Source of the DNA: Litoribacillus peritrichatus
GTDB lineage: Bacteria; Pseudomonadota; Gammaproteobacteria; Pseudomonadales; Litoribrevibacteraceae
DNA length: 64,000 nt
Assembly: GCF_039537985.1 (NCBI RefSeq)
Contig: NZ_BAABBN010000015.1
Location: 124,001 to 188,000 of the forward strand
Direction of reading: 5' to 3'
Every line of letters starts with the position of its first letter. Position 1 is the first letter of the stretch. The position numbers and the translations under genes were made by a program. Positions 8,319 through 17,492 of this stretch are shown here, piece by piece. The notes under the pieces are model-generated. The model ran no database searches and was not told the DNA's origin. It was given only the letters and a program-made list of their open reading frames with translations.

Positions 8319-8834
8319 TTGGCTACTATAGGTTTGTTTTACGGCTCCAGCTTAGGCAATACAGAAACCGTTGCAGAAAAAATCAGTGATTTATTAACCG
8401 GTCATACCGTTGAAATGCATGACATTTCATCTACTGATAAGTCGGTTTTTGAAGAGTACGATTATTTAATTATGGGCATCCCTACCTGGGATTATGGCCA
8501 GATTCAGAGTGACTGGGAAGAATTCTGGGTAGAGCTGGGTAATATAGATTTCAATGGCAAGCTGGTGGCTTTGTTTGGTTTGGGCGATCAGTTTGGCTAC
8601 GCAGATTACTTTTTAGATGCCATGGGCATGCTGCATGATGTGGTATTAGAACAGGGTGGTGCGGTCATTGGCTACTGGCCTGTGGATGGTTATGAATTCG
8701 AAGCTTCAAAAGCTTTGACGGACGATAAAAGTGAGTTCGTAGGATTGGCCATTGATGAAGATTGTCAGCCTGAGTTGACCGAAGAGCGGGTGCAAGCCTG
8801 GGTTGAACAAATTGTTGATGAGTTCGATTTTTAG
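8319..8834 (+). CDS. Flavodoxin (long-chain)
   Basis: Long-chain flavodoxin of 171 aa that carries low-potential electrons on FMN. The phosphate-binding loop is FYGSSLGNTETVAEKI at the N-terminus. The aromatic isoalloxazine contacts lie in IPTWDYGQIQSDWEEF and ALFGLGDQFGYADYF. The start is a TTG with AGAGG 8 nt upstream. No ATG lies before the FMN loop in this frame. The acidic composition fits the family. It resembles FldA/FldB and I cannot decide between them. The GGDEF gene follows after 31 nt. Confidence 0.9.
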   Translation: MATIGLFYGSSLGNTETVAEKISDLLTGHTVEMHDISSTDKSVFEEYDYLIMGIPTWDYGQIQSDWEEFWVELGNIDFNGKLVALFGLGDQFGYADYFLDAMGMLHDVVLEQGGAVIGYWPVDGYEFEASKALTDDKSEFVGLAIDEDCQPELTEERVQAWVEQIVDEFDF

Positions 8835-8865
8835 AGCGTTGATTGCATAACAGAAGGATGGCAGC

Positions 8866-9828
8866 TTGCTAGATACGACTGTGGCTTTTCGGGCGTTTAT
8901 TCGCCTAAGTGAGACTCGAGAGGTCGAGGAAATAAGCTCGGTTTGCGCTGACGTGCTGAGAGAAATCATTCTGGGGGATTTTGCCCTTTATATTGTCAGA
9001 GAAGGCGGACGAAGTGCGCTGTTCGAACTGGCTTCCGGTTTTGACCCTTTTGGTGAAAAATCCCAGGATTTACTGGCTCTGTTTAATAATAAATCGACGG
9101 GTATCAAGGGCTTGTACTGTGGGGAGATTCGCCCCATCCCTGTTGCAACCGGGCATGGTTTGCATGCGGTGTTGCTCTTAGAGCGAAAAGCAAAAATTCA
9201 GGATGAAGTTTTCTTAAACGCCTTTCTGAGTATTTATGCGAATCAGTTTTTTCTGGTGAAAAGCAGTTCACACGACGCATTGACTGGCTTGATGAATCGT
9301 GGCGAGTTCGATGAAAAACTGTATAAATTACTCGAACAGCAGTCCCATCATCAGCGAAATGATGATCAGAACCAGAACAGCGCGTGTTTAGGTGTGATTG
9401 ATATTGATCATTTTAAACAGGTGAATGACCGCTTTGGGCATGTTTATGGTGACGAAGTTTTATTGTTGGTTGCTCAGCAAATGACTAAGACGTTCAGGGA
9501 AGATGACTGGCTTTTTCGGTACGGTGGAGAAGAGTTTGCGGTCATCCTGAGAAATGTCACAGAAGCGCAATGCGATGCCATTTTTGAACGAGTTCGAACA
9601 GCCATTGAGGCTTTTCATTTCCCTCAGATCGGGCCATTGACTGTCAGTATTGGCTATACCCGGATGCACAAAGCCTTGTCAGCCGGTCAGTTGATTGGTG
9701 AGGCCGATTCGGCTTTGTATTACGCCAAGAAACATGGCAGAAATCAGCTTCATTGTTATCAGAAATTAGTGAACCAAGGCGAGTTACATGCAGCTAAGGA
9801 ACCCGCCGGCGAAGTAGAGTTGTTCTAA
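8866..9828 (+). CDS. Diguanylate cyclase with N-terminal GAF-like region
   Basis: Protein of 320 aa. The N-terminal ~135 residues look like a small sensor domain (GAF-like) without membrane segments. A GGDEF domain follows, with IDIDHFKQVNDRFGH and the active-site signature RYGGEEF (GGEEF at 220-224). An RxxD inhibitory site (REDD, 211-214) is intact, so product feedback inhibition is expected. It should make cyclic di-GMP. The start is TTG with AGAAGG upstream; the ATG at 8858 runs straight into a stop. It may be transcribed with the flavodoxin gene, which would tie c-di-GMP synthesis to a redox or ligand cue (inference). Confidence 0.9.
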   Translation: MLDTTVAFRAFIRLSETREVEEISSVCADVLREIILGDFALYIVREGGRSALFELASGFDPFGEKSQDLLALFNNKSTGIKGLYCGEIRPIPVATGHGLHAVLLLERKAKIQDEVFLNAFLSIYANQFFLVKSSSHDALTGLMNRGEFDEKLYKLLEQQSHHQRNDDQNQNSACLGVIDIDHFKQVNDRFGHVYGDEVLLLVAQQMTKTFREDDWLFRYGGEEFAVILRNVTEAQCDAIFERVRTAIEAFHFPQIGPLTVSIGYTRMHKALSAGQLIGEADSALYYAKKHGRNQLHCYQKLVNQGELHAAKEPAGEVELF

Positions 9829-10178
9829 TCTTTTTGGCGCATTTTCCAGCGACCTAACATCATAGCCGCTACAAATAAGAGCCCGACGATGACGCTCTCA
9901 ATAATACCAATGTAATACATGCCCGGGCTGAATACATTGAGTACGGCGATCATAAAATACAGCAGCAAGGCGAAACAAAACCACTGAAATGTTCTCGCTG
10001 TGGGCTTTCTCAGCATCGGCAGAAATGCCAGCAGTGGCAGTACTTGAATGGTCAGTAATATAAGATGGGTTCGCTCAATGGTTTCTGGTCGAATAAGCTT
10101 ATCGAAGCCAAACAGGGCGATCAGCCCGACGAAAAGTACCCAGAATATTTTTAAAGTCGTTTGATAGCGTTCAGTCAT
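9825..10178 (-). CDS. DUF2069 inner-membrane protein
   Basis: Protein of 117 aa with four predicted hydrophobic segments (about 10-25, 40-58, 66-84 and 90-108) and a short basic tail. The composition and size match the DUF2069 family of unknown function. From memory, this family commonly follows wrbA and an arsC-like gene in pseudomonads, and the same order arsC-wrbA-DUF2069 occurs here. The last bases overlap the end of the convergent GGDEF gene. Confidence 0.75.
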   Translation of the reverse strand: MTERYQTTLKIFWVLFVGLIALFGFDKLIRPETIERTHLILLTIQVLPLLAFLPMLRKPTARTFQWFCFALLLYFMIAVLNVFSPGMYYIGIIESVIVGLLFVAAMMLGRWKMRQKD

Positions 10179-10243
10179 TGTGTTCTCGTGTAAGCCTTGA
10201 GGCGTGCAGTTAAGAGCGTCGGTTATTAGGCTGTTCTTATAGG

Positions 10244-10840
10244 TTAATGGATGAGAGCCAGAGCCAGTGTGGCCAGCCGTTTACCCTGGGCATAACACAG
10301 GTTTTTTTCATCCTCACTTAACGCTTTGTCACCCTGAGTACCAGCCCAATGAGAGCTTCCGTAAGGTGTGCCTCCGGTGGTTGTGGCGCTTAACTCGCTG
10401 TTCGAATAAGGTAAGCCAGTGATGACCATGCCGTGGTGCAGTAAGGGCGTCATCATTGAAAGCAGAGTGGATTCCTGACCACCATGAAGACTGCCAGTGG
10501 AAGTGAAGACGCCCGCCGGTTTGTTTTCCAGGGCACCGGAGAGCCAGATGGATGTGGTGGTATCCAGGAAATACTTGAGTGGTGCCGCCATGTTGCCAAA
10601 TCGTGTCGGGCTGCCAAGCAACAAACCACTGCAGTGTTTCAGGTCGTCGAGGGTTGCGTAAATGGCTCCGCTCTCCGGCACGCTCGGTTCCGTTTGTTCT
10701 GTAACGGGTGAAATTGCCGGAACGGTTCTTAATCTGGCTTCGATACCACCTACCGATTCAACGCCCCGGCCTAAGAAATCGGCCATTTCAGCAACATGGC
10801 CGTTTCTGCTGTAATACAACACCAAAACGTAAGGCTGCAT
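10244..10840 (-). CDS. wrbA: NAD(P)H:quinone oxidoreductase WrbA
   Basis: Flavodoxin-fold FMN protein of 198 aa. LVLYYSRNGHVAEMA is the FMN phosphate loop. GLLLGSPTRFGNMAAPLKYFLDTT and GVFTSTGSLHGGQESTLL are WrbA hallmarks. It reduces quinones by two electrons and limits redox cycling. Its ATG overlaps the stop of the upstream ArsC-like gene by one base (TAATG), so translation is probably coupled. Length is as expected. Confidence 0.93.
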   Translation of the reverse strand: MQPYVLVLYYSRNGHVAEMADFLGRGVESVGGIEARLRTVPAISPVTEQTEPSVPESGAIYATLDDLKHCSGLLLGSPTRFGNMAAPLKYFLDTTTSIWLSGALENKPAGVFTSTGSLHGGQESTLLSMMTPLLHHGMVITGLPYSNSELSATTTGGTPYGSSHWAGTQGDKALSEDEKNLCYAQGKRLATLALALIH

Positions 10841-11193
10841 TAAAGAATCTCCAAAACCTGCTCAGGTGGGCGGCCGATTCTTGCTTGGTCACCTTTGATG
10901 ACGATCGGGCGTTCAATCAACTTAGGGTGCTGAATCATGGCACTGATGATGGCATCGTCTGTGTGATCCTGGTTCTTCAGGTCCAGGTCTTTGTATTCCT
11001 GCTCTTTGGTTCTTAATAACTCGCGTGCCGAAATCCCTAATTTGGTTAATACGTCTTTCAGTTCTTCTGCGCTGGGGGCGTCTGCCAGGTATAACTTGAT
11101 TTCAGGCTTAATGCCTTGTTCTTCAACCAATTGAAGGGTTTGGCGTGATTTGGAACAACGAGGGTTGTGGTAAATGGTGACGTTTGCGGACAT
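10840..11193 (-). CDS. arsC: ArsC/Spx-family reductase
   Basis: Glutaredoxin-coupled ArsC-type protein of 117 aa. The catalytic Cys is in IYHNPRCSKSRQTLQL. The ArsC-type helix LRTKEQEYKDL and IERPIVIKGDQARIGRPPE also match arsenate reductases. I chose the ATG at 11193, four codons inside the longest frame, because GAGG lies 6 nt before it. It reduces arsenate with glutathione/glutaredoxin in characterised relatives. With no ars operon nearby, the physiological role is open. It is the first gene of the arsC-wrbA pair. Confidence 0.85.
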   Translation of the reverse strand: MSANVTIYHNPRCSKSRQTLQLVEEQGIKPEIKLYLADAPSAEELKDVLTKLGISARELLRTKEQEYKDLDLKNQDHTDDAIISAMIQHPKLIERPIVIKGDQARIGRPPEQVLEIL

Positions 11194-11300
11194 GACGAAC
11201 CTCAAGGTGGAAGAAACAGAGGCCGCTATTCTACTTAAAATCCCAGAAGGGAGGAATGGTTGGGCGAAGGATTAATGGTGATTTTCGATTATCCGCTGCT

Positions 11301-12830
11301 TTAATGGGCCGCTTGGAACTTAAAGTGTTCTACAGAGCGTGTATTGGTGACGAGGCTGGATGCTTTAATCAAATATCTGCGTTGCGGCTGAACAATGGAT
11401 AATTCATAGGTTCTGCCGCATAAATAGAAGCCGGGACTGGTTAATACAGAGTAATCACGACTGCTGGTGTGGCTTACGAGCACCAACGCCGGGTGGTTTC
11501 GTTGTACGATCTCGGTGCCTGATAAGCCACGAATAAACCCGGCTTTGATCGTACCGGGAAGAATTCGGATACCCACTTTAGAGCCTTTATGCCGATCCTG
11601 AGAAACCCAGCGGGTGACGCCACAAATAACATTGATTTCGTTGGCGTGTGGTCGGCTCATATGAATGATGACGATTTGGCCGATGGTGATGTCTTGTTTC
11701 ATCGTGCCGGGTACCCGAATACAGCAACCGGCCGGGCTGGAATCGATCATTTGAATGTCTATTAAAGAGGACTCGGACTCCAGGTCGGTATTGGATATGT
11801 CTTTGTGACAGTGGTAAAGACCAAGTGTCATGGTCGCCGGAACACTGCAACGGCTTCTGGCTTCGGTTCGGTTGAAACGTTGTGCCCAATGATCAATGGC
11901 ATTTTCAAGCACTTCTTCGGCGTCCTGCTTGCTTGGGTTTAAAATGAAGCCCAAGGAGTGAAGGTCAACACCATGGTTCATTTGGTCTATGTGTTTGGTG
12001 GCGGTAGTGACTAAGTGCTCAGTAAAAAGCGTTCTGAGAGACTCCTGATTCGACATACCATTGGTTTTGGTGGTGACAGGGTGGTTTTTGGTTAAATCAA
12101 TATTGAAATGGGTGCCGGGCAGTTTTTCTTGAAAGGGCATCAACTCCGCGCAGTAACTCCACTTACTCAGATAGTGATTAAGTAACCAATTGTGCGAGGT
12201 TTCCATGTGATATGGGTCTGCGGTGAACATCAATAATGATTTTTTATACAGCCATTCCAGGGTCATGCCTTTGGTCAGTGAGATGCTCTTTTGTGGCATT
12301 CGAACCCATTCCATGTCTTCGGCAAGCTTATAGAGGCGGTGCATTTCTCCCCAGATGTTCAAAGGTTGAATTTGGTGAACGCTGTAGAAAAGCATCAATA
12401 AGGCAGATAAATAATAAAAAGACGAGTAGAGCGCGATAAAGGCGCGTTTTTTGTCGTTATGAGCGAGGGCGCTGATGAGAACCTGTTTGTAGCCGAAGCT
12501 CATTTCCTGAGTGAACTCACGAAAAGCATCTTGCTCTTGTAAGGATCTCGATCGAATAATGCCCAGTTGTTCAGGACATTGAGGGGTATAAAATAAATGA
12601 CAGACGCCGTAGGGAATATCGAAGGACTGCATCAGTTTGAGTCGCAGCTGATAACTGACTTCGCTGCGATTAACCACCGATAGGATATTCATGGACTTCA
12701 TAACCGCAGAAGGCATGTCAGCAAACGGCAGGTTTCTTAAAATCCGGCTGAGCTCACCCGGATCAGAGTACAAGTGCCCCTGACCAGAAACATGAACCTT
12801 AGGAACGGTTAGTCGTAACGACTGCTGCAT
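11301..12830 (-). CDS. Protein with C-terminal PilZ-like domain, function unknown
   Basis: Protein of 509 aa. The first ~320 residues resemble nothing I recognise: mostly helical, with a hydrophobic stretch around FYYLSALLMLFYSV. The C-terminal part fits a PilZ domain: an RxxxR pair (RTEAR, ~321-325) followed about 40 residues later by DSSPAG (D/NxSxxG, ~363-368), then beta-rich sequence to ~430. PilZ domains bind cyclic di-GMP. The wide RxxxR-to-DxSxxG gap makes this provisional. It lies two genes from a diguanylate cyclase. AAGGAGATCAT-type spacing precedes the ATG. Confidence 0.55.
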   Translation of the reverse strand: MQQSLRLTVPKVHVSGQGHLYSDPGELSRILRNLPFADMPSAVMKSMNILSVVNRSEVSYQLRLKLMQSFDIPYGVCHLFYTPQCPEQLGIIRSRSLQEQDAFREFTQEMSFGYKQVLISALAHNDKKRAFIALYSSFYYLSALLMLFYSVHQIQPLNIWGEMHRLYKLAEDMEWVRMPQKSISLTKGMTLEWLYKKSLLMFTADPYHMETSHNWLLNHYLSKWSYCAELMPFQEKLPGTHFNIDLTKNHPVTTKTNGMSNQESLRTLFTEHLVTTATKHIDQMNHGVDLHSLGFILNPSKQDAEEVLENAIDHWAQRFNRTEARSRCSVPATMTLGLYHCHKDISNTDLESESSLIDIQMIDSSPAGCCIRVPGTMKQDITIGQIVIIHMSRPHANEINVICGVTRWVSQDRHKGSKVGIRILPGTIKAGFIRGLSGTEIVQRNHPALVLVSHTSSRDYSVLTSPGFYLCGRTYELSIVQPQRRYLIKASSLVTNTRSVEHFKFQAAH

Positions 12831-12993
12831 ATGATCTCCTTATCCAACAGCATACGGCCAATTGAAAGTACGATAGTCTTTGCTCCATTTTCTATGAGTC
12901 ATGGTATTCAGACTAGACGGGATAAAGATTATTTGAGTAAGAAAATGGACGGGAAGGGTGTAGGAATATGACGAGTGGTATGAAATTAACGAC

Positions 12994-13623
12994 TTAGTTC
13001 ACTTTCCAATAGCGATCCCAGAAACGAAATACCTTTTCTGGGTATTTGGTTCTGCCTAAGCTACCGTTGTAGCGAGCAAGGCCTCGTTGAAGATTGCCTT
13101 TTTCCATGTCTATGTAGTATTTGAGAATAGTACAACCGTAACGCAGGTTGGTTTCTGTGTGCATTAAATTGTCGTCGCTTCGGCCGAGCTCATTCTTCCA
13201 AAATGGCATGATTTGCATGTACCCTTGGGCGCCTACCCAAGACAGTGCAAACCGATCAAAACCACTTTCAACGTGAATCACGGCCAAGACCAGTTGCGGG
13301 TTCAGTTTTGCAATGCTGGCTTCCCGGTGAATATCCAGAAGCAGTTGCAGCCGTGTCTGATCGTCGGGCATATAGCGCTTCAGCCGGGCCCCCATATCTG
13401 TGAGCCAAACGTCAGCATCAAATCGGTCTTTAAAACCGTTCTTGGTGTCCATTGCGGACAATAACCGTTGTTTGAGTTCTGGGTCGAGGTGTTTTGGTGT
13501 TTGGGATGCCGAGGCCAAAGCAGGCAGCAACAGGCAAAGCAACAAAGCCAACAGCAAAATGCTGGTGGCCTTGTTTATGCGAAAAGCGCCGGGTCTAAAA
13601 AAGTAATGAAATGCGCCAGGCAT
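12994..13623 (-). CDS. Lytic transglycosylase, SLT family
   Basis: Exported muramidase of about 209 aa. A hydrophobic signal segment (SILLLALLLCLLLPALASA) is followed by an SLT/GEWL domain. The catalytic Glu is in AVIHVESGFDRFALS (~Glu119), with GAQGYMQIMPFW, NLRYGCTILKYY and RYNGSLGRTKYPEKV following. It cleaves peptidoglycan to 1,6-anhydromuramic ends. The frame can open at a TTG (13638) inside proS. I prefer the ATG 5 nt after the proS stop. It is probably co-transcribed with proS. Confidence 0.85.
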   Translation of the reverse strand: MPGAFHYFFRPGAFRINKATSILLLALLLCLLLPALASASQTPKHLDPELKQRLLSAMDTKNGFKDRFDADVWLTDMGARLKRYMPDDQTRLQLLLDIHREASIAKLNPQLVLAVIHVESGFDRFALSWVGAQGYMQIMPFWKNELGRSDDNLMHTETNLRYGCTILKYYIDMEKGNLQRGLARYNGSLGRTKYPEKVFRFWDRYWKVN

Positions 13624-13627
13624 TTGA

Positions 13628-15358
13628 TTAACGACCAACGGTTTCCGTCAGGAAGGTAATGATCTCTTCTTTAGCGATGTCTTTTGCATCCGCTTCACGG
13701 CGGTTTTTATATTCGATAGTACCGCCTTTCAAGCCCCGGTCACTGATTACGATCCGGTGCGGAATACCAATCAGGTCCATATCTGCAAACTTAACACCCG
13801 GGCTGGTTTTCTTGTCCCGGTCATCCAGTAATACATCGTAGCCAGCGTCGGTTAGGGTGTTGTAAACGGTTTCCGTCAGTTCTTTTACTTCTTCGGATTT
13901 GCCCATAGGAACAATACCAATTTGGTACGGCGCGATGGCGTCAGGCCAGATCATGCCTCGGTCATCGTTGTTTTGCTCAACGGTAGCAGCAACTACGCGG
14001 GACACCCCGATTCCGTAACAACCCATGGTCATGACCTGGGCTTTACCGTTTTGATCCAGAACTTTGGCGCCCAACGCTTCGCTGTATTTTTGGCCCAATT
14101 GGAATATGTGACCCACTTCAATACCGCGTTTGATGGTCAGGGTGCCATTGCCGTCCGGTGAGGCATCGCCTTCAACCACGTTTCTCAAATCGACAACGTC
14201 TGTGATTTGAGCGTCACGCTCCCAGTTGGTTCCTTGCAGGTGCACATCATCTTTGTTCGCACCACATACGAAATCCGACAGTACCGCTGCCGCACGATCA
14301 ACATAGACAGGTATTTCCAGGCCAACAGGGCCGATTGAACCTGCAGAACAGCCAATGACTTCCTTGATGCGAGTATCGGATGCAAACGTCAGAGGCTCTG
14401 CCACAGCTGGAATGTGTTCTGCTTTGATTTCATTCAACTCGTGATCACCACGTACAACCAGTGCAATCAGTGGCGCCGGTGCTTCAGAGTCTTCCTCCTG
14501 AGTGCCTTCGACGATCAGTGTTTTCACAACCTGGGCGGCGGATACATTCAGGAACTGAGACACTTCCTCAATGGTTTTTTGATCCGGAGTGGCTGTTTCA
14601 GTTAATTCTACGGTAGCTGCTGTCCGCTCTGTGGCTGGCGCAACGGCTTCTGCTTTTTCAATGTTAGCGGCGTAGTTGCTGTCGGTGCTGAAGACGATAT
14701 CGTCTTCACCGGATTCAGCCAATACGTGGAACTCATGTGAACTCGAACCGCCAATGCTGCCGCTGTCTGCTTCTACCGGGCGGAAATCAAGACCTAAGCG
14801 ATTAAAGATATTGCAATAAGTCGCGTGCATTTTATCGTACGTTTCCTGCAGGCAGTCCTGAGAAACGTGGAATGAATAAGCGTCCTTCATTAAAAACTCA
14901 CGGCCACGCATTAAGCCAAAGCGAGGGCGAATTTCATCGCGGAATTTGGTTTGAATCTGATAGAGATTCATAGGCAGTTGCTTATAGCTGGTCAGCTCGT
15001 TACGTGCCAGGTCTGTGATGACTTCTTCGTGGGTCGGGCCTACACAGAAATCCCGGTTATGACGATCTTTAAAACGAAGCAGTTCCGGCCCGTATTGCTC
15101 CCAGCGACCACTTTCCTGCCAGAGTTCAGCTGGTTGCGCTGCTGGCATCAAGACTTCTAATGCGCCGGCTTTATTCATTTCCTGGCGAACGATGTTTTCA
15201 ACTTTTTGCAAAGTTTTCAAACCCAGAGGCAACCAAGTATACAAACCTGATGCAATTTTTCTGATCATTCCGGCGCGCAGCATTAACTGGTGGCTGATAA
15301 CGACGGCGTCTGAAGGCGTTTCTTTAATGGTAGGGATCAGGTATTGGCTGGTGCGCAT
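13628..15358 (-). CDS. proS: Prolyl-tRNA synthetase
   Basis: Class II synthetase of 576 aa. It opens MRTSQYLIPTIKETPSDA and carries motif 1/2 sequence (GLYTWLPLGLKTLQKVE; FRDEIRPRFGLMRGREFLMK). An inserted YbaK-like editing domain spans roughly residues 230-390 (VVKTLIV, CSAGSIGPVGL). Motif 3 is GCYGIGVSRVVAA. It is the bacterial long type, with editing of Ala-tRNA(Pro). The frame is open 31 codons further upstream, but homologues begin at MRTS. The SLT gene is directly downstream and DUF1329 is divergent upstream. Confidence 0.96.
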   Translation of the reverse strand: MRTSQYLIPTIKETPSDAVVISHQLMLRAGMIRKIASGLYTWLPLGLKTLQKVENIVRQEMNKAGALEVLMPAAQPAELWQESGRWEQYGPELLRFKDRHNRDFCVGPTHEEVITDLARNELTSYKQLPMNLYQIQTKFRDEIRPRFGLMRGREFLMKDAYSFHVSQDCLQETYDKMHATYCNIFNRLGLDFRPVEADSGSIGGSSSHEFHVLAESGEDDIVFSTDSNYAANIEKAEAVAPATERTAATVELTETATPDQKTIEEVSQFLNVSAAQVVKTLIVEGTQEEDSEAPAPLIALVVRGDHELNEIKAEHIPAVAEPLTFASDTRIKEVIGCSAGSIGPVGLEIPVYVDRAAAVLSDFVCGANKDDVHLQGTNWERDAQITDVVDLRNVVEGDASPDGNGTLTIKRGIEVGHIFQLGQKYSEALGAKVLDQNGKAQVMTMGCYGIGVSRVVAATVEQNNDDRGMIWPDAIAPYQIGIVPMGKSEEVKELTETVYNTLTDAGYDVLLDDRDKKTSPGVKFADMDLIGIPHRIVISDRGLKGGTIEYKNRREADAKDIAKEEIITFLTETVGR

Positions 15359-15553
15359 TATGATTCTCGAGAAAATGAATTTAATATGAACAATGGAAAT
15401 GATTCGGCTATTGTAAAAATTGGAGGCCCCAAGGTATAGCCCTAATACCAAAAAAACGTGGCTAATTTTGTGATTCGGTTACAAAAAACACATACAATAG
15501 ATTGGAAATGACGCTAGAATCTCTGGTCGCTTGAGTCGAATGGGTGAGAAGGA

Positions 15554-16879
15554 ATGAAAAAAGCAGTAACTCTGATTAGTTCGGTATTCTTCACTGTGGT
15601 CATGACCACTGAGGTTGTTGCAAATCAACTGAAGACTCCGATGGGTAGTGATATTGCGGGAGACGGGAACGACATTCCGCATTGGGAAGGTGGTTTAACG
15701 CAGCCGCCAGAAGGGTTTGATGGTGATTATATTGATCCTTTCCCTCAAGATAAGCCGTTATTCTATATTGAAAAATCCAACCTTGAAGAGCATAAAGAAC
15801 GCTTGAGTGCCGGTCAGATTGCTTTTTTGAATAAATACCCTGAACATAAATTTCCGGTTTACGCTACTCGGCGAACTGCTGCTTATTCCGATGTCATCTA
15901 CGATGCTTTGAAAAAAAATTCAGAAACGGCTGAACTTTTACCAAGAGGCACGGGTGTGAAAAATACTCGGCTGACCAGTCCGTTTCCCAATGCTACTACT
16001 GGCGAAGAGATGATCTGGAATCACATCCTTCGTTATCGGGGCATGCATTCAGAAGCGGTTTTGACCGATGCGGTTGTTTATGAAACCGGCGCTAAGAAAG
16101 TAATGCGTAAAGAAATTGAAATTTTTGGGGTTTACTCCAATCCTGAAATTTCTGAAGGAAAAAGAAAGAATAAAATCTTTTTAAGAAAGACAAAAAACAT
16201 TTCTCCGCCTTCTGTGGCTGGTCAAATGACCTTGATTCACGAGACGCTGGATCAGGTGTTGTCTCCACGTAAAGCCTGGTATTACGAACCAGGACAGCGT
16301 CGTGTCAGACGTACTCCGGATTTAGAATACGCTGATGAATTGTTTAACAGTGATGGCTATAAAACGGTAGATCAGGTTGACCTTTTTAACGGCGCTCCGG
16401 ATTTGTATGAGTGGAAGGTGGTAGGTAAAACCATCAAATACATTCCTTATAATGCTTACCGAATGATGGGTGAGTCTGTATCTACGGATGATTTGTTAGG
16501 TGAAAGAACGGTTAATTCTAATTTTGCACGTTATGAAGCGCATCGCGTTTGGCACGTAGAGGCGACTCTGCGGGCAGGTATTAAGCATCAATATGCAAAA
16601 CGGGTTTTTTATATCGATGAAGACTCCTGGCAAATTGCTCTGGCCGATGAGTATGCTGAAGGCGACCCGGATGTCTGGCGTTACAGTGAAGCCCACTCAG
16701 TGAGTTTTTATGATGTACCTGTGGTATGGACGGCAGGAAACTTTACTTACGACCTGAAGAAAGGTGGCTATTACGCAGAATGGTTGATTACTTCAGACGA
16801 TAAGCCTCACCGCTTTGATGTGAATCTGAATAAGCGTAATTTCACTTCTTCTGCGATCCGACGCGAAGGTAAGCGTTAA
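15554..16879 (+). CDS. DUF1329 outer-membrane/exported protein
   Basis: Protein of 441 aa with an N-terminal signal peptide (MKKAVTLISSVFFTVVMTTE, cleavage near VVA-NQ). DUF1329 features include the motif PFPNATTGEEMIWNHILRYRG, a mid-protein WYYEPGQRRVRRTP and a C-terminal WYIT-type beta-rich section. Relatives are found in marine and hydrocarbon-degrading gammaproteobacteria, often beside RND transporters or beta-oxidation genes. The role is unknown, possibly lipid or sterol transport (from family context, not shown here). A good SD, GAGAAGGA, precedes ATG. No DUF1302 partner is adjacent. Confidence 0.85.
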   Translation: MKKAVTLISSVFFTVVMTTEVVANQLKTPMGSDIAGDGNDIPHWEGGLTQPPEGFDGDYIDPFPQDKPLFYIEKSNLEEHKERLSAGQIAFLNKYPEHKFPVYATRRTAAYSDVIYDALKKNSETAELLPRGTGVKNTRLTSPFPNATTGEEMIWNHILRYRGMHSEAVLTDAVVYETGAKKVMRKEIEIFGVYSNPEISEGKRKNKIFLRKTKNISPPSVAGQMTLIHETLDQVLSPRKAWYYEPGQRRVRRTPDLEYADELFNSDGYKTVDQVDLFNGAPDLYEWKVVGKTIKYIPYNAYRMMGESVSTDDLLGERTVNSNFARYEAHRVWHVEATLRAGIKHQYAKRVFYIDEDSWQIALADEYAEGDPDVWRYSEAHSVSFYDVPVVWTAGNFTYDLKKGGYYAEWLITSDDKPHRFDVNLNKRNFTSSAIRREGKR

Positions 16880-16889
16880 TTAACACTGT

Positions 16890-16937
16890 AGGCAGTGCAT
16901 ACGATTAATGCACTGCCGCAGGCACCAAATTTTTTTT
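16890..16937 (+). terminator. Hairpin with distal T-run after DUF1329 gene
   Basis: GGCAGTGCAT pairs with ATGCACTGCC across a 7-nt loop (16891-16917). An eight-base T-run follows 12 nt later (16930-16937). The distance to the T-run is longer than usual, so termination may be partial and the HIT gene could be read through. Confidence 0.45.
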
Positions 16938-16953
16938 GCCTGGGAGAAAGGCT

Positions 16954-17415
16954 ATGGATGGACCATTAACATTTGAATTACATGAGCGCTTAGCCGCTGA
17001 TACGTTCCATATTGGTGATTTTCCGTTGTGTCAGGTCTTAATGATGAATGACCAACGTTACCCTTGGTTTATTCTTGTTCCTCGTAAGTCACAGTTGACG
17101 GAACTTTATCACTTGGTCGAAGAAGATCGGGTAAATTACATTCAGGAAACCTCCTTCTTATCTCAGAAAATCATGGATGCTTATGCAGGCCATAAATTAA
17201 ATGTGGCTACGTTAGGTAACGTGGTTCCTCAGTTGCATGTTCATCATGTGGTTCGCTATCGCGAAGATGAAACATGGCCTGGTCCTGTTTGGGGGCAAGG
17301 TGAAGCTGTACCCTACCAAGATTCGGTTCTTAAAGAGCGTTTGTCTCGCTTATCTTTGCTGGAAGGGGAGCTATTTACACCCACTCAGTTTTTCAAGGAT
17401 ATGACACACAGCTAA
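16954..17415 (+). CDS. HIT family protein
   Basis: HIT-superfamily protein of 153 aa (nucleotide hydrolase/transferase fold). The histidine-triad motif appears as QLHVHHVVRYR, followed by WPGPVWGQGEAVPY, a tail typical of one proteobacterial HIT subfamily. The frame opens at 16936, but GGGAGAAAGGCT directly precedes the ATG at 16954. The substrate is unknown. Confidence 0.85.
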   Translation: MDGPLTFELHERLAADTFHIGDFPLCQVLMMNDQRYPWFILVPRKSQLTELYHLVEEDRVNYIQETSFLSQKIMDAYAGHKLNVATLGNVVPQLHVHHVVRYREDETWPGPVWGQGEAVPYQDSVLKERLSRLSLLEGELFTPTQFFKDMTHS

Positions 17416-17492
17416 GATTTTTTTTGAGCCGACGTGTGTCATCACTATGAATTCGAAAAACACTATATTGATAGGGGTTGAACCAGGCTGCT

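Noticed and set aside
15359..15451. 31-codon N-terminal extension of ProS
   Set aside because: Homologues start at MRTS and the extension has no ribosome site.
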